30,037 nucleotides of DNA from Desulfosudis sp034189195 (GTDB lineage: Bacteria > Desulfobacterota > Desulfobacteria > Desulfobacterales > Desulfosudaceae), in contig JAXHVI010000150.1 in NCBI GenBank assembly GCA_034189195.1, positions 1-30,037 on the forward strand, read 5' to 3'. This document shows, one piece after another, positions 1 to 8,350 of the stretch. The notes under the pieces were generated by a model, which had not been told where the DNA came from, searched no databases, and was given only the letters and a program-made list of their open reading frames with translations. Within the stretch, counting starts at the first letter, position 1; the number at the start of each line of letters is the position of its first letter. The position numbers were made by a program, and so were the translations under genes.

Positions 1-2
1 AA

Positions 3-470
3 GACACGGCAGGGGCCAAGATACCCGACGGCGACGGTTTCTGGCACCGCATGGGAGACCTGGCATGGATGGACAACCACGGCCGGTTCTGGTTCTGCGG
101 CAGAAAGAGCCACCGGGTGGAATGCGCGGACCGGACCCTGTTCACCATTCCCTGCGAGGCGATCTTCAACAACCATCCCCATGTGGCCAGAAGCGCCCTG
201 GTGGGAGTGGGCCCGGCCGGAGGCCAGACACCGGTGATCTGCATCGAGGTGATCAAGGAAAAACGGATTCGGAAAAAGGAGCTGGCATCCGAACTGTTAG
301 ACCTTGCCCGGACCCATGAACTGACAAAATCCATCAAGACCGTCCTGTTTCACGACAACTTTCCCGTGGATATCCGGCACAACTCAAAAATCTTCAGGGA
401 AAAGCTGGCGGTGTGGGCCGCGAAAAAGATAAAGACAAAACCGCGTCCTTCCCAAAAAAAGCGGGGATGA
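3..470 (+). CDS. oleC: OleC-type AMP-dependent ligase, C-terminal part (cut by window edge)
   Basis: This is the last 155 codons of an ANL-superfamily adenylating enzyme; the reading frame is open from base 3 and the N-terminal part lies outside the window. Visible are the hinge region (HRMGDLAWMDNHGRFWFCGRKSHRV) and the C-terminal lid domain ending in FPVDIRHNSKIFREKLA. The latter is typical of OleC, where the usual catalytic-lysine region reads RHNSKI rather than the acyl-CoA synthetase form. OleC converts beta-hydroxy acids, made by OleA and OleD from two fatty acyl chains, into beta-lactones, which OleB decarboxylates to long-chain olefins. The TGA overlaps the ATG of the next gene, which looks like OleD, so the two are probably translationally coupled. 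The assignment rests on the C-terminal motif plus the neighbour; a generic acyl-CoA ligase is the alternative. Confidence 0.8.
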   Translation, partial: DTAGAKIPDGDGFWHRMGDLAWMDNHGRFWFCGRKSHRVECADRTLFTIPCEAIFNNHPHVARSALVGVGPAGGQTPVICIEVIKEKRIRKKELASELLDLARTHELTKSIKTVLFHDNFPVDIRHNSKIFREKLAVWAAKKIKTKPRPSQKKRG

Positions 471-1462
471 AAATGGCAAAAAATATTCTTGTAACCGGCG
501 GCGGCGGTTTTCTGGGATTCGCCATTGTGCGGCAGCTGACCGCCCGGGGGGACCGGGTGACAACGATCTCCCGGTCTCTTCATCCGGAGCTGTCGGCCCT
601 GGGCGTAAAGCAGATTCAGGCCGACATCTCAACACCCGAAAAAATCGGCGCCGCCTGCAAGGACATGGACGTGGTGATTCACACCGCGGCCAAGCCCGGC
701 GTGTGGGGAAAATTTGACGACTACTACCGGCCCAATGTGCTGGGCACGAAAAACGTGGCGGCGGCCTGCAAAAAACACCGGGTGCCGGTGCTGGTGCACA
801 CCAGCTCACCCAGCGTGATCTTTGACGGCGCCGACATGGAAGGCATCAATGAGTCGTATCCCTATCCTTCCCGGTTTGCCACCCCCTACACAAAGACCAA
901 GGCCGAAGCCGAGCAGCTGGTCCGGGCCGAGGCCGAGTCCGGCGCCATTTGTGCCGTCATTCTCCGGCCCCACCTGATCTGGGGGCCGGGCGACCCTCAC
1001 CTGGTGCCCCGTGTGATTGCCAGGGCCAAAAAACTGGTCAAGGTGGGAAGCAAAGACAACCTGGTGGACACGATTTACATTGATGACGCGGCCAACGCCC
1101 ATGTGCTGGCCGCGGACCGCCTGGCTGAAAACCCCGGCCTGTCCGGAAGGGTCTATTTTATCAGCCAGGACCAGCCCATTCCCATGTACGAGATGCTCAA
1201 CGGCATTCTGGCGGCCGCCGGCCTGCCGCCGGTGACAAAAACCCTTCCGGCCGGCGTGGTATGGTGCGTAGGCGCACTGCTGGAAGCGGGTTATAAAACG
1301 CTGGGCATTCAGGCGGAACCCCCCATGACCCGGTTTGTGGCCAAGGAGCTGGCCACGGCCCACTGGTTTGACATTCGCGCTGCCAAAAAGGACCTGGGAT
1401 ACAGACCGGGGATAACCATTGAGGAAGGACTCAAGCGACTGGCGGAATGGCTTGGCCGGTAA
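467..1462 (+). CDS. oleD: OleD-type NAD(P)-dependent 3-hydroxy (beta-ketoacid) reductase
   Basis: A 331-residue extended short-chain dehydrogenase of the 3-beta-HSD/epimerase group. The Rossmann glycine motif TGGGGFLG is at residues 10-17, the serine pair in HTSSPSV at about 113-114, and the catalytic YxxxK is Y141/K145. The family reduces the 2-alkyl-3-ketoacid made by OleA to the beta-hydroxy acid used by OleC. I chose ATG 467 because it overlaps the oleC stop as ATGA with a GCGGGG stretch just upstream; ATG 473 is also possible, and the longer frame from 413 reads back into oleC. Gene order oleC-oleD matches known ole clusters; oleA and oleB are not in view. A perfect-stem terminator follows immediately. 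A sterol or nucleotide-sugar dehydrogenase is less likely given the partner gene. Confidence 0.85.
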   Translation: MKMAKNILVTGGGGFLGFAIVRQLTARGDRVTTISRSLHPELSALGVKQIQADISTPEKIGAACKDMDVVIHTAAKPGVWGKFDDYYRPNVLGTKNVAAACKKHRVPVLVHTSSPSVIFDGADMEGINESYPYPSRFATPYTKTKAEAEQLVRAEAESGAICAVILRPHLIWGPGDPHLVPRVIARAKKLVKVGSKDNLVDTIYIDDAANAHVLAADRLAENPGLSGRVYFISQDQPIPMYEMLNGILAAAGLPPVTKTLPAGVVWCVGALLEAGYKTLGIQAEPPMTRFVAKELATAHWFDIRAAKKDLGYRPGITIEEGLKRLAEWLGR

Positions 1463-1489
1463 AGGCCGGGCAACCATCACCCGGCCTTT
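1461..1489 (+). terminator. Rho-independent-type terminator after oleD
   Basis: A perfect 10-bp stem, AAAGGCCGGG (1461-1470) and CCCGGCCTTT (1480-1489), has a 9-nt loop. The left arm starts one base before the end of the oleD stop codon and the right arm runs into TATAATCTT. The U tract is weak, but the AAA/TTT ends of the stem could let it work in both directions, also ending the leftward LysM gene. Confidence 0.75.
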
Positions 1490-1605
1490 ATAATCTTACT
1501 CTTGCTCTTAATCCTGACCGTCTCGTTACCCCTGCCGCCCTATCTGGACGGACCTGGAACCAGCACACGGCCCACCGAGTCAGAAATTGATATTAAACAG
1601 CAAGG

Positions 1606-2211
1606 CTACGGCTTCACTTTCAGCGCCTGGCCCGGAAAGATGTTTGTCGATTTCAGGCTGTTCATCTCCAGGAGCTGGTCCACGGTGAGACCGAACCGGC
1701 GGCTGATGCTGTAGGTGGTATCGCCCTTGACCACTGTGTAATATCCATCGGGGGTTGCTGAAGACGGCTGGGCGGCGGGTGATTCGGGTTTGGCCGGGGT
1801 GTCGGATACGGTGGCCGGGGGGGCGGTCTCAGGGTCGGTCTGAGAAGGGGCTTGAGAAACGGGAGTCTCCTCCGGGGTCTCGGTTGCCGGCGCTTTTGAA
1901 ATGCCCGCCTTTGCCTCAAGGTCGCTGACTCTGAACAGCAGGTCGGTTTCCCGCTTTGCCGATTCCTTGATAAACTGCTGAAACGCATCGGCCTGCCGGG
2001 CAAGCGCATCCATTTTCTCCAGGGCAATGGCCAGGCGGTTGGTTGCCGTTTCCAGGGCCTGCACCCGCTGCTGCATCGCGGCAAACTCCCGGGTAGACAC
2101 GGACGAACGCCCGGCCACCGACAGGATAACGATGACAATCACAATAAAAACCGCGCATGCCGCGGTCACAAAAAGAATGGTCCTGCCGTTGTTATTGAGA
2201 GTGCCGGTCAT
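1606..2211 (-). CDS. Membrane-anchored coiled-coil LysM protein
   Basis: A 201-residue protein with a short N-terminal cytoplasmic stretch, one transmembrane segment (about residues 11-33, rich in Val/Ile), a predicted coiled coil (about 42-105), a Pro/Thr/Ser/Ala-rich linker (about 106-155) and a C-terminal LysM domain (157-201, YYTVVKGDTTYSISRRFGL...). LysM domains bind N-acetylglucosamine-containing glycans, so the protein probably tethers the cytoplasmic membrane to peptidoglycan. No enzymatic domain is present. The start at 2211 is preferred over an in-frame upstream start at 2271 because GGAGGGGAGC lies directly before it. A good promoter is visible at 2354-2382. Specific partners and role are unknown. 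Confidence 0.8.
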   Translation of the reverse strand: MTGTLNNNGRTILFVTAACAVFIVIVIVILSVAGRSSVSTREFAAMQQRVQALETATNRLAIALEKMDALARQADAFQQFIKESAKRETDLLFRVSDLEAKAGISKAPATETPEETPVSQAPSQTDPETAPPATVSDTPAKPESPAAQPSSATPDGYYTVVKGDTTYSISRRFGLTVDQLLEMNSLKSTNIFPGQALKVKP

Positions 2212-2353
2212 GCTCCCCTCCTTGGTCAATTGATTTCCATTCACGGTGACAGCCGTTGCCCGTTCTTCCAATGACGGTCGCCATCGGTGTGTTTGCCGCC
2301 GGCCCTGTTTTCTGGTATAAAGCAGCAGCCGCCCGGACGGCTGTATTGATCGG

Positions 2354-2382
2354 ACTATATAAATTTATCCACGGGTTGTCAA
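2354..2382 (-). promoter_or_regulatory. Sigma70-type promoter of the LysM gene
   Basis: On the minus strand, TTGACA (2377-2382) and TATAGT (2354-2359) are separated by exactly 17 bp, close to consensus. The predicted start near 2347 gives a leader of about 135 nt before the ATG at 2211. It lies in the divergent gap with the M29 aminopeptidase. Confidence 0.7.
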
Positions 2383-2418
2383 CTCGCGGGAAGCGACAGA
2401 AAAAAGGAGACCGGCGCC

Positions 2419-3618
2419 ATGCTGACGAAAAAACAGCTTTCAAGATATGCGGACGTGCTGTTGTGGGGAATGTCCAAGGCACGGTCCGTTCCTTTTAAAA
2501 AACATGATCTCGTGGTGGTCCGGTACGACATGCCGGCCACGGCCCTGGCTGAAGTCCTCTATGAAAAACTGCTGGCCGCGGGCCGGCAGGTGGTGCTGCG
2601 GGCCGGCCAGACCGCGGTGATGGAAGAGACCTTCTACCGGTGCGCCGGCGCCGAGCAACTGGTCTTCCTGGCCCCCGGGGACCGGGAGCTGATAAAAAAC
2701 GTCAACGGCAACATCAGCCTGCTCGCGCCCGACTCCCTGACCCATCTGAGCAAAATCGACCCGATGAAGATCGGCAAGGCGGCCGCGGCCCGCAAACCGC
2801 TTCGCGATCTTCTCGACAAACGGGAAAGCAACGGCGATTTTGCATGGACCCTCTGCCTCTGCCCGACTGCAGAACTGGCCCGGCATGCCGGCCTTTCACT
2901 GGAGGACTACACCCGGCAGATCGTGAAGGCCTGTTTTCTGGACAAAAAAGACTCCACGGCCCACTGGGAGACGATCTTTCAAAAAGCGGCGGCCATTAAA
3001 AAGTGGCTCAACAGCATGGAGATCAAGGTACTGCACATCGAGTCCGCACACACCGACCTGGAAATCACGCCCGGCAAAAAAAGAAAGTGGGTGGGCATCT
3101 CCGGCCACAACATTCCCAGCTTTGAAATTTTCCTGTCACCGGACTGGCGGGGCACCCGGGGGATCTATTTCGCGGACATGCCCTCTTTTCGCAACGGCAA
3201 CCCGGTGCGCGACATGCGGGTGGAGTTCAGGGAGGGGAAGGCCGTCAAGGTGACGGCCAGGGTGGGCCAGGCATTTGCCCGCAAGTATCTTTCCACGGAC
3301 CCGGGCGCGGCCCGGCTGGGCGAGTTTTCCCTCACGGACAAACGGTTCTCGCGAATCGATAGGTTTATGGCCAACACCCTGTTTGACGAAAACTTCGGCG
3401 GGGCCAACGGCAACTGCCACGTGGCCCTGGGGGCCTCATATGCCGACACCTTTGCCGGCAACCCGGCGGCCCTGACCAAGACAATGAAACAGCAACTGGG
3501 GTTCAATGATTCGGCCATTCACTGGGACATCGTGAACACGGAAAAGAAGCGGGTGACCGCCGTGCTTGAAAACGGGGAAAAAACCACGATTTACGAAAGC
3601 GGTAAGTTCACTTATTAA
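2419..3618 (+). CDS. M29-family metallo-aminopeptidase (AmpS/aminopeptidase T type)
   Basis: A 399-residue protein of peptidase family M29, whose members use two metal ions to remove N-terminal residues from peptides in the cytoplasm. The likely metal ligands can be picked out: E236 (PSFEIF), E302 (LGEFSL), H334 and Y341 (CHVALGASY), and H368/D370 (IHWD). The E236-E302 gap of 66 and the H334-Y341 gap of 7 equal those known for AmpS. Length fits the family (about 370-415). The start is set by AAGGAGA 8-10 nt upstream. It is transcribed alone, divergently from the LysM gene; I see no strong promoter of its own. Substrate range cannot be read from the sequence. Confidence 0.88.
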   Translation: MLTKKQLSRYADVLLWGMSKARSVPFKKHDLVVVRYDMPATALAEVLYEKLLAAGRQVVLRAGQTAVMEETFYRCAGAEQLVFLAPGDRELIKNVNGNISLLAPDSLTHLSKIDPMKIGKAAAARKPLRDLLDKRESNGDFAWTLCLCPTAELARHAGLSLEDYTRQIVKACFLDKKDSTAHWETIFQKAAAIKKWLNSMEIKVLHIESAHTDLEITPGKKRKWVGISGHNIPSFEIFLSPDWRGTRGIYFADMPSFRNGNPVRDMRVEFREGKAVKVTARVGQAFARKYLSTDPGAARLGEFSLTDKRFSRIDRFMANTLFDENFGGANGNCHVALGASYADTFAGNPAALTKTMKQQLGFNDSAIHWDIVNTEKKRVTAVLENGEKTTIYESGKFTY

Positions 3619-3770
3619 AGCTGTGTACTCCATTCCGTTACAGGCGGCTTGATTCATCCTGCCCGTCATTTCCCGGTTTGCCGCATTCGTCACTGCGCCA
3701 GAAGAGAAGCAATCCTGGTCATATTATGAAGGAGATGGCTTTGTCGCCTGGCTCCTCCTAATGACGTCTT

Positions 3771-4872
3771 TTACTTCAACGACAGGGCCGCTCCGATAAA
3801 ACAGCCGCCACCTCCCCCGCCGCCCCCCGCAAGAGACGAATCGTCATCGTCATCGCTGTCGTCATCATCCTCAGGCGGTGGCGGTGTGTCGGTAACCGTT
3901 ACCTGACAGGTATCGGTGGCAGTCAGGTTAAATCCGTCGTCCACAGTGAGACGGAACGAGAGGATCGCTCCAGCGACATTCACCGTCGGCGCGGTGAAGG
4001 CGGGCCGGGCCGTTTCAGGTTCGGACAGGATCACCGTCGGGCCGGAGACCTGTTCCCGGAAGAGCAGAAGCGCTGTCTGGCAGGCGTCATACGATCCGGT
4101 CCCGTCCAGCCGGACGGTTGCCCCCTCCCGGACCGACTGATCGGCACCGGCATTGGCCACCGGCGGCAACAGGTTGTTGTAAACAGTGGGGTCGGTCTCC
4201 CCATCATCCACCCGGCCGTTGGCGTTGGTGTCTTCCTGGCCGTCGAACGCGCAGTCCCCGTCCGTGCCGGAATCCAGGGGATCAGTGGTGGTTGACGGGT
4301 CTTCATCGGCCTGAAAAATATCGGTATCTGTGTCCGCGTGAATGTCATCAAGTGTATACCCCGGCTCGGTGCCGTCCTGAATACCGTCGCCGCCTGTGTC
4401 GAGGCTCCGGGGATCAGTCGCTTCTTCGTTCACTTCCGCATCATCGGCAATACCATCGTCATCACTGTCCGCGTCATGGGGGCTGGTGCCGATACGTATT
4501 TCCGGCAGAGGCGGAAGCGTGTCCCCGTCTTCCACGGTCACAGCCACAAACGGGCGGAAATTCGGTTTGGTGACAACCACAAGAACGGCATCACCGGCTT
4601 CCAGGGGCGGGGCACAGGCCACGAGATCGGTGCCGACCGTGGCACAGTAAAGATCAGTGCCGCATCCATCCCCCGGGTGGGTGGGAATAAACTCCACGTC
4701 TCCCACCGGCAGCACATAGGCAGGGGGCGCGGACCATGTATCATAGGCGTTCTGGATATAGCCCTGAATATCCGTTGCCGCAGTCCCGGTCTGGCCGGTG
4801 GTCCGCACCTCGGTTGCAATGCCCTGGGCCCGTTTCCAGTCGGCCAGCCGGCTGCATATGACATCGGCCGTG
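3771..4872 (-). pseudogene. Remnant of a gingipain-like (peptidase C25) surface protein with Ca-binding repeats and a PKD/Ig-like domain
   Basis: The frame is open from 4958 down to 3771, but its first part overlaps the manA 3' end and has no credible ribosome site. Homology-like sequence starts at about 4870 with LADWKRAQG...YVLPVGDVEFIPTH..GTDLY, typical of the pre-catalytic part of C25 peptidases. It then jumps directly to a segment resembling the post-catalytic beta domain (LVVVTKPNFRPF), so the region that should carry the catalytic His and Cys is missing. Next come Asp-rich thrombospondin-type-3-like Ca-binding repeats, a PKD/Ig-like module (PPVANAGADQSV...) in which the usual Trp of the WEQ motif reads as Arg, and a tail of acidic residues, eight glycines and CFIGAALSLK. 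There is no signal peptide. I read this as a 5'-truncated, internally deleted pseudogene. Confidence 0.6.
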
Positions 4873-6078
4873 TCAGGAAGGAATAAAGGCCCTGAAAATC
4901 CGGCTGTCGCCGGTGATTTCATACCGGCCCGTGCAGGCAGGCACAAAAACGGACGCACCCCTGGCCAGAAGGGTGATGTCTCCGCTCACCTCTTCACGCA
5001 GGCTTGCCTCTCCCTGAACACAAAGCAGAATCTCGGCACTGCCCTGGTTTTCTGGAAAACAGGCCCCGGTCCGGGCATCGATCACGGAGAGGCCAAATTC
5101 ACGGGCCGGCGTGTGGTATCTTTTCTCGCAGTCACTGACCGGATGCGGTTCGATGATCTGCGGCGTCGTCTGCTCAAATACAAGGACGCGAAGGAGTTCC
5201 GCCACATCCACATGCTTTGCCGTTAACCCGCCCCGCAGCACATTGTCCGAATTGGCCATCACCTCCAGGCCGGTTCCATGCAGGTAGGCATGAAGGGTTT
5301 TTGCCGGGAGAAAAAGGGCATGGCCCGGCTCCAGGATCACCAGATTCAGCAGCGCGGGGGCAAGGACGCCGATATCACCGGGATATATCCGGTTTAAACG
5401 CACGATCCACTGGAACGCGGGATCCCGGTCAACAAGGTTTTCCGCGTGATTCACGGCGCAGCCCAGTACGGCCGCTTTCCGGTCCGCTGGCAGTTCAAAC
5501 AGTCGCGTGAAGAACAACCGTAATCCTTCAGGTGCCGACCGGTTGGCAAGAGCCGGGATCAGCCGGACGATTTCGTTTTCCGGCAGCAGCAGAAAAAAAA
5601 GCTCCAGAATATCCGGAACAGGTCGAAAACCGCATAAGGCGGTAAACGGGGTAAGCGCGCAGAGGCACTCGGGCTTGTGGTTGGCATCCCGATAGTTTCG
5701 ATGGGGGGCATTCAGGGGAATGCCGGCCCGGTTTTCCCGGTCAAACCCCTGTTCGGCCTGAACCTTGTCGGGATGGGCCTGAATGGAAAGCGGGATTTCT
5801 GCGGCCAGCACCTTGAACAGAAAGGGCAGTTGGTTGCCGAACATCCGGGCGGCATCCGGGCCAAGCGTTTGTTCAGGATGCCGGGCAATCACATCAAGCA
5901 GGGAGACGGCACCCTCCTTGGCCTGGACTCTGGATGGGGCCTTGGGATGCGCCCCCATCCACAACTCGGCCCATGGAAGGGCTGACGGGGAGGGTTTGCC
6001 AAGCAGATCGGCAATGGCGGTGCGGGAGCCCCACGCATAGGTCTGCACGGTATTTTCCAGCAGCTTGATATTACCCAT
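4873..6078 (-). CDS. manA: Mannose-6-phosphate isomerase, class I
   Basis: A 401-residue type I phosphomannose isomerase, interconverting fructose-6-P and mannose-6-P in the cytoplasm. The four zinc ligands are recognisable: Q100 and H102 in SIQAHPD, E137 in HKPE, and H263 in KTLHAYLHGTG. The conserved Arg is in DNVLRGGLTAKHVDV (about R282). ATG 6078 is preferred over an in-frame GTG at 6093 because GAGG lies 5 nt upstream of it. The product feeds ManC, encoded at 21.9-23.3 kb, for GDP-mannose synthesis. The stop codon is immediately followed by a gingipain-like pseudogene on the same strand, so the original downstream context has been rearranged. Confidence 0.93.
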   Translation of the reverse strand: MGNIKLLENTVQTYAWGSRTAIADLLGKPSPSALPWAELWMGAHPKAPSRVQAKEGAVSLLDVIARHPEQTLGPDAARMFGNQLPFLFKVLAAEIPLSIQAHPDKVQAEQGFDRENRAGIPLNAPHRNYRDANHKPECLCALTPFTALCGFRPVPDILELFFLLLPENEIVRLIPALANRSAPEGLRLFFTRLFELPADRKAAVLGCAVNHAENLVDRDPAFQWIVRLNRIYPGDIGVLAPALLNLVILEPGHALFLPAKTLHAYLHGTGLEVMANSDNVLRGGLTAKHVDVAELLRVLVFEQTTPQIIEPHPVSDCEKRYHTPAREFGLSVIDARTGACFPENQGSAEILLCVQGEASLREEVSGDITLLARGASVFVPACTGRYEITGDSRIFRAFIPS

Positions 6079-6189
6079 ACATCCTCGTAACACGGCCCCT
6101 CATGCAGGGGCTCCGGCAGGCATTACAACCGGAGAAGAAAGAAAGTCAGAAAAGGGGGTCCGGAGGCCACTGGAACATGCGAAAGACAG

Positions 6190-6215
6190 GCCCCGGTCCG
6201 GTAACGGACCGGGGC
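6190..6215 (-). terminator. Hairpin terminator after the HEAT/SH3b gene
   Basis: A perfect stem GCCCCGGTCCG (6190-6200) / CGGACCGGGGC (6205-6215) has a GTAA loop as read on the plus strand. It lies 24 nt past the stop of the leftward HEAT/SH3b gene. The downstream tract on the minus strand is only moderately T-rich (TGTCTTTCG), so efficiency is uncertain. Confidence 0.6.
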
Positions 6216-6238
6216 GGTCTGCTGCCTGTAAAACGTGA

Positions 6239-8296
6239 CTAATTATTGACAAGCGAGGTGTATTCCTTGAACACATACCCGGTGGTGCCGTCCGATTTTT
6301 TGATCTTGACCCACTCGGCCAGGGTTTCAATTACTTCAGCCTCTTCCTCCTTGCTCAACTGGCCCACCTGATCGCTGCCATAGGGCTCTGAGTAAATATC
6401 CAGTGCATCCACGGTAGAGCGGAGCTTTGGCACCGACGGCACGGCCGCCGTTTCCACCGGCGCCGGCGGCGATACAGCCGGAAGGCTTTCCGGTGCCCGG
6501 GGCTTTACCGCTGTTACCGGCGCAGGTTCTGGGGCTGCCGTTGTACCGGACACCACCTCGGTGTACGCACTGAACACATACCCGGTGGTGCCGTCCGGCT
6601 TTCTGATCTTGAGCCAGTCGCCGTCCGATTCCAGGACATCGGCCTCTTCATTTAAGAGAAGTTTTCCAACACGACGACCCTTCAGGTCCGGAACAGACCG
6701 AATGTTAAGAACATCCGCAGTGGAACGGATCATCGTTGCCTGTGCGGACGATACAGCAGCCGGTGCCATGGCAGTGATACCGGTGGCTGCTGCGGCCGTG
6801 GCCTTCACGGCGTCGGTCTCCATCGTAGCCGGCGCAGATCCCCCCATCGACACCACCTCGGTGTACTCTCTGAACACATACCCGGTGGTGCCGTCCGGCT
6901 TTCTGATCTTGAGCCAGTCAGGCATGGTTTCAAGTAAGAGCGGGGTTTCGTTGGGATAAAGCTTGTCAATCCGCTGGCTGTTGACGCTGGGCATGGACCG
7001 AATGTTAAGCACATCCACGGTGGAGCGGATTTTTGCCGGTGTCTTTTGCAGGATAACCGGGGCTTCAACCGCCACCGGAGCAGGACCTGCCGGATGGGTC
7101 CGAAGTCCGGCCACTGCAGTACCGGCGTCCAGTCCCTTTAATACGTAAAGTGTCTCAAGGGCTGTTTTTTTTACTTTAAAAGACTGGTCCTCGTGGGCCG
7201 CCCGGTCCAGGGACTGGAACACCGGCTCGTTGCCGATGCGAAACTTGGCAATAGTGTTCACCGCCGCCAGGCGGACATCCTCGTCCGTATCGTCCAGCTT
7301 CGGAAGAATGCCGGGCAGCACCTTTTCCCGGTAGCCGGGGGAAACGTTGCCCAGGGCCTCTGTTGCCGCCTTGCGCACATCGGCGTATTCATCACTCAGG
7401 AGGGTCAAAAGGGCATCCACGGTTCCGTCGGTCTTGGGGCCGATGCGGCCCAGAGAGCGGGCCGCTTCACGCCGAACATCAAAATCGTGATCGGAAAGGG
7501 CCTTGACCAGGTTGGGGACGGTGCTGTCCGCGTAAACTTCGAACCCGCCCAGGGAGTTGGCCGCCTCACGCCGAACATCAAAATCGGGGTCCTTCAGGGA
7601 TGCTTTCAATGCCTCAATCACGGTGGTATCGTTCTTGGGACCGATTTTTCCCAAGGCCTTTACCGCCTCAAGGCGGACATCATAGTCATGGAACCGGGAG
7701 GACTCGATCAATGCCGGATTGGCGGCCCTGGCCGCAAACCGCATTTCGCCAAGGGCATGGGCGGCTGCCCGCCGCACTTCATTGTAACGGGAGTTCCAGT
7801 CCGATTTATCCAGCAGGGCGGAGACCAGGGCCGGCACTGCATCGGCCCCTTCCGGTCCCATTTCCGCCAGATGATTGGCGGCATTCAGGCGGGCTGTCCA
7901 GTCCTTTGACTCCAGGCGATTGATATGGACCCGCACCATCAGGTCCCTGTCTTCCTCCCCCGGATCAGGACCGATAATTTTCTCAATGGCGTCGGCCCCT
8001 GCGGCCCGGACCTCATACCTGTCATCATCCAGCACATCCACCAGGTCGGGAAGCGCGCTCCTGGCATCGGGACCGATTTTTCCGAGGGTCTGGGCCGCCA
8101 TGACCCGGACATCGGGATTGCTGTCCCTCAACGCTTTTTGAAGCTCTGGAATGGCGGAAATCTTTGTCAAATCCTCGTCCGACGCAATGTCATACGCGCG
8201 ATACCACGGGGCACAGGCAGTCAGCAGCCATACCGCCAGCACGATTGCGAAAACAACAGACGCTCCCCTGACAAAAGCGGAATGTTTTAAAGGCAT
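6239..8296 (-). CDS. Lipoprotein with HEAT repeats and three SH3b domains
   Basis: A 685-residue exported lipoprotein. The N-terminus has a basic start, a hydrophobic core and lipobox LLTAC, with Cys28 as the acylation site. Residues about 45-395 form consecutive HEAT (PBS-lyase-type) repeats, each reading like DVRxxAAxxLGxIGP. Three bacterial SH3b domains follow at about 425-483, 525-583 and 625-685, each with STVDVLNIRS-like starts and GTTGYVF ends, separated by Ala/Pro/Val-rich linkers. HEAT arrays bind proteins and SH3b domains often bind peptidoglycan or peptides, so an envelope scaffold is a reasonable inference; no enzyme motif is seen. The start is supported by AAGGAGA. It lies 54 nt behind a SUMF1-fold lipoprotein gene, probably one operon. 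Confidence 0.85.
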   Translation of the reverse strand: MPLKHSAFVRGASVVFAIVLAVWLLTACAPWYRAYDIASDEDLTKISAIPELQKALRDSNPDVRVMAAQTLGKIGPDARSALPDLVDVLDDDRYEVRAAGADAIEKIIGPDPGEEDRDLMVRVHINRLESKDWTARLNAANHLAEMGPEGADAVPALVSALLDKSDWNSRYNEVRRAAAHALGEMRFAARAANPALIESSRFHDYDVRLEAVKALGKIGPKNDTTVIEALKASLKDPDFDVRREAANSLGGFEVYADSTVPNLVKALSDHDFDVRREAARSLGRIGPKTDGTVDALLTLLSDEYADVRKAATEALGNVSPGYREKVLPGILPKLDDTDEDVRLAAVNTIAKFRIGNEPVFQSLDRAAHEDQSFKVKKTALETLYVLKGLDAGTAVAGLRTHPAGPAPVAVEAPVILQKTPAKIRSTVDVLNIRSMPSVNSQRIDKLYPNETPLLLETMPDWLKIRKPDGTTGYVFREYTEVVSMGGSAPATMETDAVKATAAAATGITAMAPAAVSSAQATMIRSTADVLNIRSVPDLKGRRVGKLLLNEEADVLESDGDWLKIRKPDGTTGYVFSAYTEVVSGTTAAPEPAPVTAVKPRAPESLPAVSPPAPVETAAVPSVPKLRSTVDALDIYSEPYGSDQVGQLSKEEEAEVIETLAEWVKIKKSDGTTGYVFKEYTSLVNN
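6551..6919 (-). repeat. Direct repeat with 300-bp period inside the SH3b region
   Basis: Bases 6551-6619 and 6851-6919 match at about 67 of 69 positions and are offset by exactly 300 bp. A third, more diverged copy is at about 6251-6319. Each encodes the end of an SH3b domain. The near-identity at DNA level, including third codon positions, points to recent duplication or gene conversion of a domain-plus-linker unit. Confidence 0.85.
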
Positions 8297-8350
8297 GTCA
8301 CTCTCCTTGTTCTATGAAGGATTTGATGTTTCCTCGCATCAAAAGACGGG

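Noticed and set aside
1502..1714. Plus-strand 70-residue frame after oleD
   Set aside because: No ribosome site, starts behind a terminator and runs into the antisense of the LysM gene.
4873..4958. Start of the gingipain-like frame inside manA
   Set aside because: This part is the manA 3' end read in another frame; no ribosome site precedes either in-frame start.
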